Assembly (NCBI RefSeq): GCF_017742245.1
Contig: NZ_JAGHKO010000014.1
Span: 124,001-188,000, forward strand
Length of the DNA stretch: 64,000 nucleotides
Direction: 5' to 3'
From: Niastella soli
Lineage (GTDB): Bacteria; Bacteroidota; Bacteroidia; Chitinophagales; Chitinophagaceae
In this document: piece after piece, positions 23,598 to 33,907 of the stretch
How the letters are laid out: every line of letters begins with the position of its first letter
Position numbering within the stretch: position 1 is the stretch's first letter
Notes under the pieces: model-generated
Told to the model about the DNA's origin: nothing
Database searches by the model: none
The model's input: the letters and a program-made list of their open reading frames with translations, nothing else
Position numbers and translations under genes: made by a program

Positions 23598-26500
23598 ATG
23601 AAAAAGTTTTACTCTTTCCTGTTTGCCCTATGCATTACACTACTATTGTTTTTGCAACAAGCAGGCGCGCAATGTGAAAAACCCGTTGTTATCAGCAGGG
23701 CCGCCACCACATGCCCTGGCGGTGGCAGTACCACATTGATCTTTAAACGGAATCCTTCTCTAACCTATTCCTGGTCGAACGGTGCAGGCGACGCCAATTT
23801 TATAACAGTTGGCGCCGGAACATATACACTCACTGCTACCGATGGCAGCGGTTGTTCGCAAACATCTGACCCGGTAGTGATAAAAGAAAAAACGGTTCCA
23901 CCCGTTATTCCTGCCGATACACCAGTATTGTGTTCCGGTCAAAGCCTCACGCTATACGCCGACACCGGCAATAGCTGGACAAGAAAGCCTGACTTACTCG
24001 CAGCATCTGCCCGTACAGAAGGCATTGCCTTTAGCATTGGTTCAAAAGGCTATGTTGGAACGGGTACTACTAGTGGCACTTTCCTGAGCGACTTTTGGGA
24101 ATATGATGAAGCTACTGAAACCTGGTCACAAAAAGCTGATGTACCAGGCGGCGGACGTGTATTTGCCACAGGTTTTTCCATTAACCAAAAAGGGTATGCA
24201 GGATTGGGCAACAGAGGTGCTACCATTTTGAGCGATTGGTATGAATACGATCCCTTTACCAATATTTGGGCAATAAAGGCTAACTACCCTGGCGGGGCAA
24301 CGACCGCGGCTACCGGCTTTGCAGCAAGAGGATTTGGCTATGTGGGGCTCGGCTATAGTTCAGGCACTTATCCATCGACCTTTTGGATGTATAATACTTT
24401 CTCGGATACCTGGTCGTCTATTCCCAATTTCCCAGGCACTGCACGAAGAGAAGCAGTGGGATTTACTATCAACGGTTCAGGCTATGTGGCTACCGGATGG
24501 TTAAATGGAACAAGCAATGCCAATGACTGCTGGAAATATGACCCGTCTACTACAACGTGGTCTGCGCAGGCAGCATTACCCGCATCGCCCCGTCGTACCT
24601 CATCTGCATTCACCATCCAGAACCATGCGTATATAGTATGCGGATACAGGACCACCGGCGGAAGCACAAATGAATTGTGGGAGTTTTACAACGACACTTG
24701 GACACAAAAAGCGAATTTCCCCGGTTCTGCCCAATGGGGCCCGGCAAGTTTTGGTCTGCACGATAAAGCTATTGTAGGTTTTGGGTCAGCCAACAACAAA
24801 CAGCTATACGAATACCATCCAAATAATACCGTACTATGGCCCGATGGTTCAACCCAATTATCATACACGGTAAATACACCCGGCAACTACAGTGCCACTA
24901 TAAATGATATTGAAGGTTGTGCCATTACTACCGCTCCGCTTACGGTAACCGCAGCCACTTTTAGTACCACTCCCATTAGGGTATCAGCGGCGGGTACCAC
25001 CTTCTGCGAAGGCACCCCGGATACCTTATTTGCAGGTGGTGATGTTTGGACACAGAAAGGCGATTTTCCCGGAGGCTCTACTTATTACGCTTCGGGTTTT
25101 ACTATAGGTTCCACTGGTTATTATTGTGGAGGCAGCCCCAATGCATACCAGTTCTGGAAATATGATCCGGCAACAGATACCTGGGCTCAACAGGCTGATA
25201 TGCCTATGGCTATACAGTGGGCGCCGGCCATTTCGTGGCATGGCAAAGGATGGGTATTGGGCAGTGGAGACAAAGCCATGTATATGTATAACCCCACTTA
25301 CAACGCATGGACTAAAAAAGCCACCAGTCCTGGCAATGCCACGGGTGTAGTACAGGGCTTTTTGTTAAACGATAAGATCATCGTTCCCGGTGGCATTAAT
25401 GGCGGTACTGCAGTATATGAATACGACCTGGTAAATGATACCTGGACGCGCAAAAACGACATGCCGTTTAGTATGACCTTTGCACCAGCTTTTGCGCTTA
25501 ACGGAAAGGGCTACCTGATCACTGGTAACTCCACCCGCACCGACCCCGCCAACCCACAAACCGCAGACTGTTTACAATACGACCCCACTACAGATTCCTG
25601 GACAATATTACCCGACTTTCCCGGTGGACCCCGCGGCGGTGGCATTGGTTTTACCGATGGTCATAAAGCCTATGTGGGTATGGGAAATCATGGTCCTATT
25701 TTAAGTGACCTCTGGCAACTGGACCCTGCTACACTTAGCTGGACACGCATGACCGATATTCCCAACGGCCGGTACGCTACCGTTGCCATGGTAATTGGTC
25801 AACATGCTTATATTTCAACAGGGGCACAAAACTCAAGCCCCCGTGGCAATGTAGATGTATGGCAATACGAAATGCCCTATAATTACCAATGGTCAACCGG
25901 GGAAACCACCCGTTATATAAAGATCACCCAAACCGGTGATTACAGTGTGCAGGTGAGTAACGACAATGGCTGTTCGGCTGCTGCCAGCCCGGTACATGTT
26001 ACCGTTCAACCCAAAACAGTGATCGGTGCAGTTCCGCAACCTGTTACAATCTGTGATGCCGCCGCTACCAACTTTTCAGTAAATGCTTCGGGCACCAATA
26101 TAACTTACCAATGGCAACTCAATGGCAGCAATATCAATGACGGTAGTCTCTACAACGGCACTACCACCAATGCGCTGAGTGTTGCCAATGTAAATGGATT
26201 GGGCACTGGTCAGTTCCAATGTGTGGTTACCGGTACCTGCGGAACCGAAACAAGTACGGCCGCTGTCCTTACCGTAAACCCACTGCCGGCCAAACCGGTC
26301 ATTACACCTGGCAGCGCCACCACCTTCTGTATTGGCGGTTCGGTAACGCTGAATAGTTCATCACTTACCGGTAATGCCTGGTCAAATGGCGGTACAACAC
26401 AAAGTACCCCTATAACTTCATCAGGTTCTTATACCCTGAAAGTGACCGACGGCAATGGCTGTATATCGCCGCTCAGTGATGCAACGGTGGTTACGGTAAA

Positions 26501-27653
26501 TCCCCTACCCGCCCAACCGGTCATAACTCCGGGCAGCAATACAACATTCTGTCAGGGTGGTTCGGTAACACTGTCAAGCCCGTCAGCAGCAGGATATATC
26601 TGGTCAAATACAGCAAACACTCAATCTATAAATGCAACAACAGCTGGTTCCTATACATTGCAGATAACAGACGGGAACGGTTGTACATCCCCGGTAAGTA
26701 ATGCGGTAGTTGTTACTGTAAATCCATTGCCGGCACAGCCAGTGATCATGGCCAGTGGCGCTACTACCTTCTGCCAGGGCGGCAATGTTACTTTAAGCAG
26801 CCCGGCGGCCACCAGTTATAACTGGTCTACCGGTAGCACCGCCAAACAAATTGCCATTACCCAGGCAGGCAGCTATACCTTACAGATCACGGATGCCAAT
26901 GGTTGTCAGTCCCCCATCAGTAATGGCGCCGTGGTAACTGTAAACCCGCTGCCGGCACAACCAGTCATCCACGCCTCAGGTCCATTGTCATTCTGTGATG
27001 GCAACAGTGTAACGTTGTCTACTGGCGCCGCAGCAACCTACCAATGGTCAACAGGCAGTCGTGCAGCCGATATTACAATAAACAAAAGTGGCACCTATAC
27101 CGTTCGCATTACAGACAACAACGGTTGTACCTCCCCGGTGAGCAATGCAACAGCTGTAACCGTGAACCCATTCCCTACAGGCGCTATTTCCTCATATGGT
27201 CCCGTATCATCGGGCAACACACACTATTTTCAGTTAACAGCGCCTTCCAGCGCCAATGGTACTTATGCCTGGAGCACCGGTGATCGTACACCGGTAGCGA
27301 GGGTTACCCAATCGGGCACTTATGCGGTAAACGTTACTACTGCCCAGGGTTGCGAGAAGGAATTTACAATCACGGTGCAGGTGATCGATCTGAACCAGGT
27401 GCCCAACACGTTCTCTCCCAACCACGATGGTATTAATGATTACTGGACAGTGAAGGCCCTTGACCAATACCCCAATGCGGTAGTACAGATCTTTAACCGC
27501 AATGGCAACAAAGTGTTTGAAGCAAAAGGACCAGGCCTGAAATGGGATGGCACCAGTGGTGGTCATGAACTGCCGGCGGGCGTATATTACTATGTGCTCG
27601 ACCTGAAAGATGGCAATCAACCTGTAAATGGCTGGATCAACCTGTTAAAATAA
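23598..27653 (+). CDS. Large Kelch/Ig-like adhesin-type protein with type B T9SS sorting domain
   Basis: 1351 residues. Signal peptide, then a first Ig-like segment (CPGGGSTTLIFKRNPSLTYSW). Two Kelch propellers follow (about 125-420 and 485-765), with repeats such as GYVGTGTTSGTFLSDFWEYD and YLITGNSTRTD. Next is an Ig-like region with four tandem copies of a unit of about 74 residues that begins NPLPAxPVI and ends SPxSxAxVVTV. The last 90 residues (VPNTFSPNHDGINDYW, QIFNRNGNKVFE, LPAGVYYYVLDL) are the gliding-motility-associated C-terminal domain, a type B signal for the type IX secretion system. It should be exported to the cell surface or medium. DUF4907 upstream and PorP downstream complete the unit. 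Confidence 0.92.
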   Translation: MKKFYSFLFALCITLLLFLQQAGAQCEKPVVISRAATTCPGGGSTTLIFKRNPSLTYSWSNGAGDANFITVGAGTYTLTATDGSGCSQTSDPVVIKEKTVPPVIPADTPVLCSGQSLTLYADTGNSWTRKPDLLAASARTEGIAFSIGSKGYVGTGTTSGTFLSDFWEYDEATETWSQKADVPGGGRVFATGFSINQKGYAGLGNRGATILSDWYEYDPFTNIWAIKANYPGGATTAATGFAARGFGYVGLGYSSGTYPSTFWMYNTFSDTWSSIPNFPGTARREAVGFTINGSGYVATGWLNGTSNANDCWKYDPSTTTWSAQAALPASPRRTSSAFTIQNHAYIVCGYRTTGGSTNELWEFYNDTWTQKANFPGSAQWGPASFGLHDKAIVGFGSANNKQLYEYHPNNTVLWPDGSTQLSYTVNTPGNYSATINDIEGCAITTAPLTVTAATFSTTPIRVSAAGTTFCEGTPDTLFAGGDVWTQKGDFPGGSTYYASGFTIGSTGYYCGGSPNAYQFWKYDPATDTWAQQADMPMAIQWAPAISWHGKGWVLGSGDKAMYMYNPTYNAWTKKATSPGNATGVVQGFLLNDKIIVPGGINGGTAVYEYDLVNDTWTRKNDMPFSMTFAPAFALNGKGYLITGNSTRTDPANPQTADCLQYDPTTDSWTILPDFPGGPRGGGIGFTDGHKAYVGMGNHGPILSDLWQLDPATLSWTRMTDIPNGRYATVAMVIGQHAYISTGAQNSSPRGNVDVWQYEMPYNYQWSTGETTRYIKITQTGDYSVQVSNDNGCSAAASPVHVTVQPKTVIGAVPQPVTICDAAATNFSVNASGTNITYQWQLNGSNINDGSLYNGTTTNALSVANVNGLGTGQFQCVVTGTCGTETSTAAVLTVNPLPAKPVITPGSATTFCIGGSVTLNSSSLTGNAWSNGGTTQSTPITSSGSYTLKVTDGNGCISPLSDATVVTVNPLPAQPVITPGSNTTFCQGGSVTLSSPSAAGYIWSNTANTQSINATTAGSYTLQITDGNGCTSPVSNAVVVTVNPLPAQPVIMASGATTFCQGGNVTLSSPAATSYNWSTGSTAKQIAITQAGSYTLQITDANGCQSPISNGAVVTVNPLPAQPVIHASGPLSFCDGNSVTLSTGAAATYQWSTGSRAADITINKSGTYTVRITDNNGCTSPVSNATAVTVNPFPTGAISSYGPVSSGNTHYFQLTAPSSANGTYAWSTGDRTPVARVTQSGTYAVNVTTAQGCEKEFTITVQVIDLNQVPNTFSPNHDGINDYWTVKALDQYPNAVVQIFNRNGNKVFEAKGPGLKWDGTSGGHELPAGVYYYVLDLKDGNQPVNGWINLLK

Positions 27654-27682
27654 ACAACCACTACTAACTTAAACCGAGAAAT

Positions 27683-28702
27683 ATGTTTCGTTTAAACAAC
27701 TATATAAAAGCCGTAACGGGACTGGGGCTGTTGATCGCGGGCTGGTTGCCAACCAGCGCACAAAGCCGACCGCAAACCACACAATACGTGCTGAACTATT
27801 TTTTATCGAACCCGGCCATGACGGGTTTGGAAAACTATGCCGACATCCGCATTGGCCATCGCCGCCAGTGGAACGGCATTTCCGGTGCTCCGGTCACTAC
27901 CTGGGTTTCCGCTAACCTCCCATTGGGTTATTCGGTAGAGCAGGCCCCGCCTCAATCGCTGCCGGAAGAAGACGATCGCGAAAACTTCTTTAAGCTATTG
28001 CCCGTTGAACGGCATCATGGTATCGGCATGGTAGCATACCAGGACAAGATCGGTCCTTATGTTAGCAATTGCCTTGATCTATCATACGCCTGGCACCTGC
28101 CATTGTCTGATGAGATAGCGCTTTCAGCGGGATTGTCGGCCGGTTTTCAGCAATTGCGTTACGATCCATCCAAAAACATTTACCCCGATCAGCCGCTTGA
28201 CCCGGCCGTGTTGAACGATTTCGGTACCAAATGGTCGCCCGATTTAAATATGGGTATTATGTTATACAGCGGCCGCTTTTTCGCGGGCGCTTCTGCTCAA
28301 CAGATCATTCCGTCAAAATTTATCAATACGAAAAATTCACTGTCTACCTATAAAAGACAATACATTCTGAGCGGCGGGTACAATATCATGCTGAATGAAT
28401 ACGACAATACGCAGTTGTTGGTTTCGGGTCTGTTACGCAGCGATTTTGCCAACCCTACCGGTTGGGACATCAACGCCAAATGTATGGTAGCCAATACCTT
28501 TTGGGTAGGCGCCTCCTACCGTTACCAGGATGCCATTTCGGGCATGGTGGGGTTGCACGTTGCCCGAAATTTCAACGTATCGTACGCATACGATTACACG
28601 CTATCACCCCTGAAACAGTTCAGCAATGGCTCACACGAGATCATGCTGGCCTTTCAGATCTTCAAGTTCGACGACCGGGTAAACCCACGGGTAAATTGGT
28701 AA
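27683..28702 (+). CDS. PorP/SprF-family type IX secretion outer-membrane protein
   Basis: 339 residues with a signal peptide (LGLLIAGWLPTSAQS). QTTQYVLNYFLSNPAMTGLENYADIRIGHRRQWNGI is the PorP/SprF signature; GIGMVAYQDKIGPY and DLSYAWHLPLSDEIALSAGLSAGFQQ continue the barrel. PorP/SprF proteins are paired with type B sorting-domain substrates and help them cross or attach to the outer membrane. It starts 29 bp after the Kelch gene, so it most likely serves that protein. Confidence 0.93.
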   Translation: MFRLNNYIKAVTGLGLLIAGWLPTSAQSRPQTTQYVLNYFLSNPAMTGLENYADIRIGHRRQWNGISGAPVTTWVSANLPLGYSVEQAPPQSLPEEDDRENFFKLLPVERHHGIGMVAYQDKIGPYVSNCLDLSYAWHLPLSDEIALSAGLSAGFQQLRYDPSKNIYPDQPLDPAVLNDFGTKWSPDLNMGIMLYSGRFFAGASAQQIIPSKFINTKNSLSTYKRQYILSGGYNIMLNEYDNTQLLVSGLLRSDFANPTGWDINAKCMVANTFWVGASYRYQDAISGMVGLHVARNFNVSYAYDYTLSPLKQFSNGSHEIMLAFQIFKFDDRVNPRVNW

Positions 28703-28727
28703 GGGAATAAAATTATCTTTAGCCCCT

Positions 28728-28832
28728 ATGAACCCGGAGGAAGTTCCGTCCATTGGGTTGGGTCTTACAAAAAACCAAAACATAGAACCATTGCTGGACC
28801 GGTACGGCATGTTATTCAATGATTTTAATTAA
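28728..28832 (+). CDS. Possible small ORF, 34 residues
   Basis: ATG 28728 to TAA 28830-28832 in the PorP-DUF2723 gap. The product starts MNPEEVPSIGLGLTKNQNIE and ends with LLDRYGMLFNDFN. The wording is protein-like rather than random and it lies 25 bp after the PorP stop, but there is no family match. It may be a fragment of an older gene. Confidence 0.3.
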   Translation: MNPEEVPSIGLGLTKNQNIEPLLDRYGMLFNDFN

Positions 28833-28845
28833 TTCTATGCTACCT

Positions 28846-28867
28846 GGTGCAGGCGTCCGCTTGTGCC
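28846..28867. repeat. REP-like 22-bp palindrome, copy A
   Basis: ggtgcaggcgtccgcttgtg plus cc. Similar copies are at 51901, 55341 and, inverted, 55548. The two arms can form a hairpin with G-T pairs. Confidence 0.65.
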
Positions 28868-28882
28868 GCATTTCCATAACAG

Positions 28883-28910
28883 AAGGCGCCTCTTATTTTG
28901 GAGACGCCTT
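28883..28910 (+). terminator. Hairpin terminator after the Kelch/PorP unit
   Basis: Stem aaggcgcctc/gagacgcctt with one internal mismatch, loop ttattttg, then ttcgctatcatttcatc. Confidence 0.6.
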
Positions 28911-29068
28911 TCGCTATCATTTCATCGTTGATTTAGAACGGTTTATATAATTATCTGGATCCCTGCCACCATTTTACCTAACAATTCCGGCAATCTCCCA
29001 TCCGAAACGGGTAACAGCCGGTTCCTTTTCTCCTCTAACCCCCAAACAATCTAATAGTTAACAAAAAC

Positions 29069-29105
29069 TTTGAGTTAGAAACTTAAAACTAAGACCATAT
29101 ATTTG
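29069..29105 (+). promoter_or_regulatory. Possible promoter of the DUF2723 gene
   Basis: TATATTTG at 29098-29105 matches TAnnTTTG; TTTG at 29069-29072 lies upstream but with a long 25-bp spacer. Start codon at 29130. Confidence 0.35.
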
Positions 29106-29129
29106 CCCATTCTTTTAAACCAACACTTT

Positions 29130-32100
29130 ATGAATTTTAACCGAGTGAACAACATAGTGGGTTGGGTCGTGTGCCTGATTGCTTGTAGCGTATACGTGCT
29201 CACTATGGAACCAACTGGCAGTTTCTGGGACTGCGGTGAATTTATCAGCAGTGCCTATAAACTTCAGGTCCCCCACCCCCCTGGTGCCCCGCTCTTTATC
29301 CTGCTGGGCCGCTTTTTCATCGTTCTTTTTGGCGACAATCCTACCAATGCCGCACTCGGCGTAAATTTCATGAATGCCATCGCCAGTGGATTCACCATCT
29401 TGTTCCTGTTCTGGACGATCACCCATTTTGCCCGCAAAATGGTAAAGAAAGATGGGATCGACTTAACCAAACAGCAACTGATCACCATCATGGGTGCCGG
29501 TGCTGTAGGTGCCCTGGCCTATACATTCTCCGATTCTTTCTGGTACAGTGCAGTGGAAGGTGAGGTTTATGCCTTATCGTCCCTGTTCACCGCCGTGGTT
29601 TTCTGGGCCATCCTGAAATGGGAACACCAGGTTGACACGGAAAGTAAACTCGACGGTCATAAATTCTCCCAGGCCGACCGCTGGTTGATATTTATATTTT
29701 ATATGATGGGTCTGTCAATCGGGGTTCACCTGTTGAACCTGTTGACCATCCCCGCCATTGTAATGGTTTATTACTTCAAACGTTATAAAGTTACCCGTTG
29801 GGGAACCGTAGCTGCCTTTTTCATAGGTTGCGCGATCACCGGACTGGTACAGGTGGCTATTATCCAATGGTCAATCAAAGGTGCCGGTGAATTCGACAAA
29901 TTCTTTGTGAATAATCTGGGTACCCCCTTCTTTGTTGGATTTGGCACTTATTTCCTGCTGCTCAGTGCCCTGTTGGTCCTGGGTCTGCTGTTCACCGACA
30001 CACAAATTCAAAAGTTCACCCTATTCCCTGTTTGGTTATCGGCCATCGTGCTATTATTCTGTTTCCCCTTTATTCATGGTGGCGGAACCTTGATCTTACT
30101 GCTCCTGGGATTGGGAGCGTTGGTTGGTGTTTGCTATTATGTAAAACAAAATATCATTTCCTTTTTGAAGATCGGGCTTTGGTCTGCCATCTTCCTTATA
30201 TTGGGTTATTCAACTTACTTCACTACCCTGGTTCGCTCTTCAGCCAACCCATCGGTAGATATGTACAATGTTGACAACCCCGTGAGTTTGGTTGGTTACC
30301 TGAGCCGTGAACAATATGGCGACTGGCCAATTATGTATGGTCCTGACTTTACCTACCGCTCGCCATTTGTTACCACCGGCGACCTGTATGTAAAAGGTTC
30401 AGAAGACGGAAAAGACAAATACGTTGCTGCCGGTAAAACCCGCAAACAGGATTTTAGTGCAGCACCAAGTGAAGAAGACAAAGCCGGTTTGGCCCAACAG
30501 CACCCTGATTGGAATGTTGACAAGATCGGCCCGCACATTTTCCCTCGTATGTGGGACAATGGCAATGAGCGTAACCAGGAATATGTTTACCGCGATTTTG
30601 GCCGCCTCAGCGGCGATGAACAGCCCACTTTCGCGAACAATATTGTTTACTTCATGAACTACCAGTTCCGCTGGATGTACTGGCGTTATTTCATGTGGAA
30701 TTTTGCCGGTAAACAAAATGACCTGCAGGGCTTTGGCAACCGTCGTGACGGTAACTGGAACAGCGGTATCAATTTTATAGATAAAATTTTTGGCCACAGT
30801 ACGCCTGATGAACTGCCTGATACAGCCGGTTCTGCGAACAAAGCCAACAATAAATTATTCTTCCTGCCGGTTATATTAGGTGCTCTCGGTTTCTTCTTCC
30901 AGTTGAACCGCACCAAACGCGACTGGCTCATCAACTTCCTGTTATTCTTCTTTACAGGTTTGGCCATTGTGGTCTACCTGAACCAGTCGGGTCAGCAACC
31001 GCGTGAACGTGACTACGCATATGTAGGCTCCTTCTATGCATTTGCTGTTTGGATAGGTTTAGGAGTTATTTGGGTAAGAGAACAACTGAGCCGCTACCTG
31101 AAAGGCGACATGGTTGACTACGCAGCACTGGGATTGTGCTTACTGGCTGTACCCGTGTTAATGGCTTCACAGGAATGGGATGACCATGACCGTAGCAAGA
31201 AAACACTGGCCCGCGATATTGGTAAAGATTACCTGGAAAGCTGTGCCAAAGATGGCATCCTCATTTCCTTTGGTGATAACGACACCTATCCGCTCTGGTA
31301 TTCCCAGGAAGTAGAAAAGATCCGCCCCGATCTGCGCGTGATCAACTACAGCCTGTTGGGTACCGACTGGTACATCAATGAGCTGCGTTATAAAGTAAAT
31401 GAAAGCGCTCCTACCGACGTGATCTTTACTCCGCAACAAATTGAAGGAGACAAACGGAACGTAGTATTCACTCCATCTTACCTGAGCCGCGTGAACGCCC
31501 AGTTGATGTCGGGTTATGATCAAAACAAGTACTACGACCTGTACGAGATCCTGAAAAATGTTACCGCCAGCGACGATCCTAAAAACACCGTTCAGTTCAA
31601 TGATGAAGACCTGGGCAATATTATACCGGTAAGCAAAGTAAGCGTGCCTGTTGACGTGGAAGCGATCAAAAAGAACATGCCACTGAACCCCGGCGACAGT
31701 GTGGTAAGCGAACTGAAATTGGATATTAAACGCAGCTATCTGCAAAAGAACGACCTGGCTGTACTGGCCATTATTGCAGGTAATAAATGGAAACGTCCTA
31801 TTTACTTCACTTCTACACAGGAGCTGGAAGACCTGGGACTGGAAAAATATGTTCGTATGGAAGGTCTCTCCTATCGCCTGGTACCTGTTGAAGGCACCAG
31901 TGTGGAACTGGATGTGTCATATAAAAACCTCACGGAGAAATTTGGATATGGCAATGCCGCCAAACCAAAAGTTTACTTCGATGAAGAAAATCGCCGTCAC
32001 ATAAACAGCATTCGTCAGGCGCATGCATTCCTCGGAATGGCACTGGTTGATGCCAATAAAAAAGATTCAGCCCGCAAGGAATTACGTAAATATGATAACG

Positions 32101-32519
32101 CTGTGTTGGAAAGCAATGTTCCTTACGGTATGACATCAAACCGTGGCAACTTCCATAACCGGGTTACCATGACTTATCTGTATGCAGCCTACCGCAGTGG
32201 CGATCTGGAACTGGCAAGAAAGGTAGCCAAGTCAGCTAAAACTGACCTGGAACAACAAATGAAGTATTATCGCTCATTGGGTGATGAGGCTTCTAACAAC
32301 GAAACCATGGCCATGAGTGCCGCCGCTTATTTAAACAATAAAGGCACCGTGTCAGACAAGCAGGTACCCTTTGCACAGGACATTGTATCTTCTTATCAAA
32401 TGCTGATGCAAATGGCTGATTGGGAAAAACAATTTGGTGGCGGAGCCGGTAAGAACGGCGTTGAAAATGCCCCTGCTGACTTGAAGTCTCCCGAAGCGGT
32501 TGATACAACAAAGCCGTAG
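29130..32519 (+). CDS. DUF2723 integral membrane protein (protein O-mannosyltransferase-like)
   Basis: 1129 residues from ATG 29130 (MNFNRVNNIVGWVV); an upstream TTG is not needed. The N-terminal motif MEPTGSFWDCGEFISSAYKLQVPHPPGAPL, with an acidic pair in the first loop, resembles GT-C fold glycosyltransferases. At least ten hydrophobic helices fill residues 1-400 and 580-720. The C-terminal third is soluble, with ISFGDNDTYPLWYSQEVEKI and a helical, TPR-like end. DUF2723 proteins are conserved in Bacteroidota and proposed to glycosylate surface proteins; the reaction here is inference. It lies alone between two hairpins. Confidence 0.85.
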   Translation: MNFNRVNNIVGWVVCLIACSVYVLTMEPTGSFWDCGEFISSAYKLQVPHPPGAPLFILLGRFFIVLFGDNPTNAALGVNFMNAIASGFTILFLFWTITHFARKMVKKDGIDLTKQQLITIMGAGAVGALAYTFSDSFWYSAVEGEVYALSSLFTAVVFWAILKWEHQVDTESKLDGHKFSQADRWLIFIFYMMGLSIGVHLLNLLTIPAIVMVYYFKRYKVTRWGTVAAFFIGCAITGLVQVAIIQWSIKGAGEFDKFFVNNLGTPFFVGFGTYFLLLSALLVLGLLFTDTQIQKFTLFPVWLSAIVLLFCFPFIHGGGTLILLLLGLGALVGVCYYVKQNIISFLKIGLWSAIFLILGYSTYFTTLVRSSANPSVDMYNVDNPVSLVGYLSREQYGDWPIMYGPDFTYRSPFVTTGDLYVKGSEDGKDKYVAAGKTRKQDFSAAPSEEDKAGLAQQHPDWNVDKIGPHIFPRMWDNGNERNQEYVYRDFGRLSGDEQPTFANNIVYFMNYQFRWMYWRYFMWNFAGKQNDLQGFGNRRDGNWNSGINFIDKIFGHSTPDELPDTAGSANKANNKLFFLPVILGALGFFFQLNRTKRDWLINFLLFFFTGLAIVVYLNQSGQQPRERDYAYVGSFYAFAVWIGLGVIWVREQLSRYLKGDMVDYAALGLCLLAVPVLMASQEWDDHDRSKKTLARDIGKDYLESCAKDGILISFGDNDTYPLWYSQEVEKIRPDLRVINYSLLGTDWYINELRYKVNESAPTDVIFTPQQIEGDKRNVVFTPSYLSRVNAQLMSGYDQNKYYDLYEILKNVTASDDPKNTVQFNDEDLGNIIPVSKVSVPVDVEAIKKNMPLNPGDSVVSELKLDIKRSYLQKNDLAVLAIIAGNKWKRPIYFTSTQELEDLGLEKYVRMEGLSYRLVPVEGTSVELDVSYKNLTEKFGYGNAAKPKVYFDEENRRHINSIRQAHAFLGMALVDANKKDSARKELRKYDNAVLESNVPYGMTSNRGNFHNRVTMTYLYAAYRSGDLELARKVAKSAKTDLEQQMKYYRSLGDEASNNETMAMSAAAYLNNKGTVSDKQVPFAQDIVSSYQMLMQMADWEKQFGGGAGKNGVENAPADLKSPEAVDTTKP

Positions 32520-32556
32520 AAAGGTTCGGATAAACAGATATATATCAAAAATTTAT

Positions 32557-32585
32557 GCGTGCCGCGGTTTCAAACCGTGGCACGC
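32557..32585 (+). terminator. Strong terminator after the DUF2723 gene
   Basis: Hairpin gcgtgccgcggttt-c-aaaccgtggcacgc (one mismatch in 14 bp), then tttgtttt. The 32586-32779 spacer shows no gene. Confidence 0.85.
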
Positions 32586-32779
32586 TTTGTTTTAAGGGGT
32601 ATTGCAACAATTGCTGCCATACTTTGTTGTAGTGTTAACAAAAATTACATACGTCAATGAATGAATTTTAATGCTTAAATTGGGTTAGTCCTACGTGCCC
32701 GCCGCAACAATAGCAGGCGGAAACGACGAATCGTAGACGCAAGAATCAAATTCATTGTACCTTAAAAACATTATTAGCA

Positions 32780-33877
32780 GTGATAGGACATCATTTCACC
32801 AAATTCGATCCCAATCAACAGGGCAAAACGAAATTTGAGCAATTGCTGGATGTGTTCATGCAATTGCTTACCTATACCAATGGCGATGTGAGCGAAGCGT
32901 TGGACTGGATGAACCAGCTTGATAAAGAATATGAGCTTACAAACGACGAATATGGCATGGGCGATTTTATAGAAGAATTAAAAGAGAAAGGCTACATCCA
33001 GGAGAACCAGATCAGCGGCGAGATCAAGATCACCTCCAAGACCGAACAGGGCATTCGCAAAAAATCGCTGGAAGAGATCTTCGGCAAATTAAAAAAGACC
33101 AAATCCGGTGATCACCATACATTCAAGCCCGGTGGCGGCGATGAGATCAATCCCGAAACCCGGCCCTTTCAGTTTGGCGATACGCTTGAACAAATCGATT
33201 TCACCACCAGCATTCGCAATGCACAGATCAATCACGGCATCGAAAGTTTCAATATGCAGGAAGATGACCTGGCCATTCGCGAAACCGATTTCAAATCACA
33301 AACGTCTACTGTACTGATGATCGATATTTCACATTCGATGATCCTGTATGGGGAAGACCGCATTACGCCAGCTAAAAAAGTAGCCATGGCACTCAGCGAA
33401 CTGATCACTACCAAATATCCCAAAGACACATTGGATATTGTAGTTTTCGGCAATGATGCCTGGCCAGTTGAAATAAAAGACCTTCCTTATTTGCAGGTTG
33501 GTCCATACCACACCAATACGGTAGCTGGTTTGGAAATGGCAATGGATATTTTACGCCGACGTAAAAATCCCAACAAACAGATCTTTATGATCACCGATGG
33601 CAAACCAACCTGTTTAAAAATAGGCAAACGCTATTATAAGAACAGTTTTGGGCTCGACCGTCGCATCACCAACCGTTGCCTGAACCTGGCCGCACAATGC
33701 AAGAAATTAAAAGTGCCTATTACCACTTTTATGATCGCTACCGATCCGTATTTGCAGCGGTTTGTACAGGAGTTCACTGAAACCAACAGCGGCAAGGCTT
33801 TCTTTGCCTCGCTCGACCGGTTGGGGGCTTTTATATTCCGTGATTTTGAAAATGGAAAAAGAAAAACGGTTTATTAG
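32780..33877 (+). CDS. VWA-domain protein paired with a MoxR-type ATPase
   Basis: 365 residues from a GTG start (there is no in-frame ATG upstream; the chain begins VIGHHFTKFDPNQQGK, read as Met). The first 170 residues are helical. The C-terminal half is a von Willebrand A domain with the MIDAS metal site D182-x-S184-x-S186 (MIDISHSM), the later TNTVAGLEMA threonine region and ITDGKPT. No signal peptide. It is followed 30 bp later by the AAA+ ATPase. Such VWA/MoxR pairs work as chaperones that insert metal or remodel partner complexes; the client is unknown here. Confidence 0.9.
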   Translation: MIGHHFTKFDPNQQGKTKFEQLLDVFMQLLTYTNGDVSEALDWMNQLDKEYELTNDEYGMGDFIEELKEKGYIQENQISGEIKITSKTEQGIRKKSLEEIFGKLKKTKSGDHHTFKPGGGDEINPETRPFQFGDTLEQIDFTTSIRNAQINHGIESFNMQEDDLAIRETDFKSQTSTVLMIDISHSMILYGEDRITPAKKVAMALSELITTKYPKDTLDIVVFGNDAWPVEIKDLPYLQVGPYHTNTVAGLEMAMDILRRRKNPNKQIFMITDGKPTCLKIGKRYYKNSFGLDRRITNRCLNLAAQCKKLKVPITTFMIATDPYLQRFVQEFTETNSGKAFFASLDRLGAFIFRDFENGKRKTVY

Positions 33878-33907
33878 ACAATCAAATTATTCAGACAGAT
33901 TATTAAT

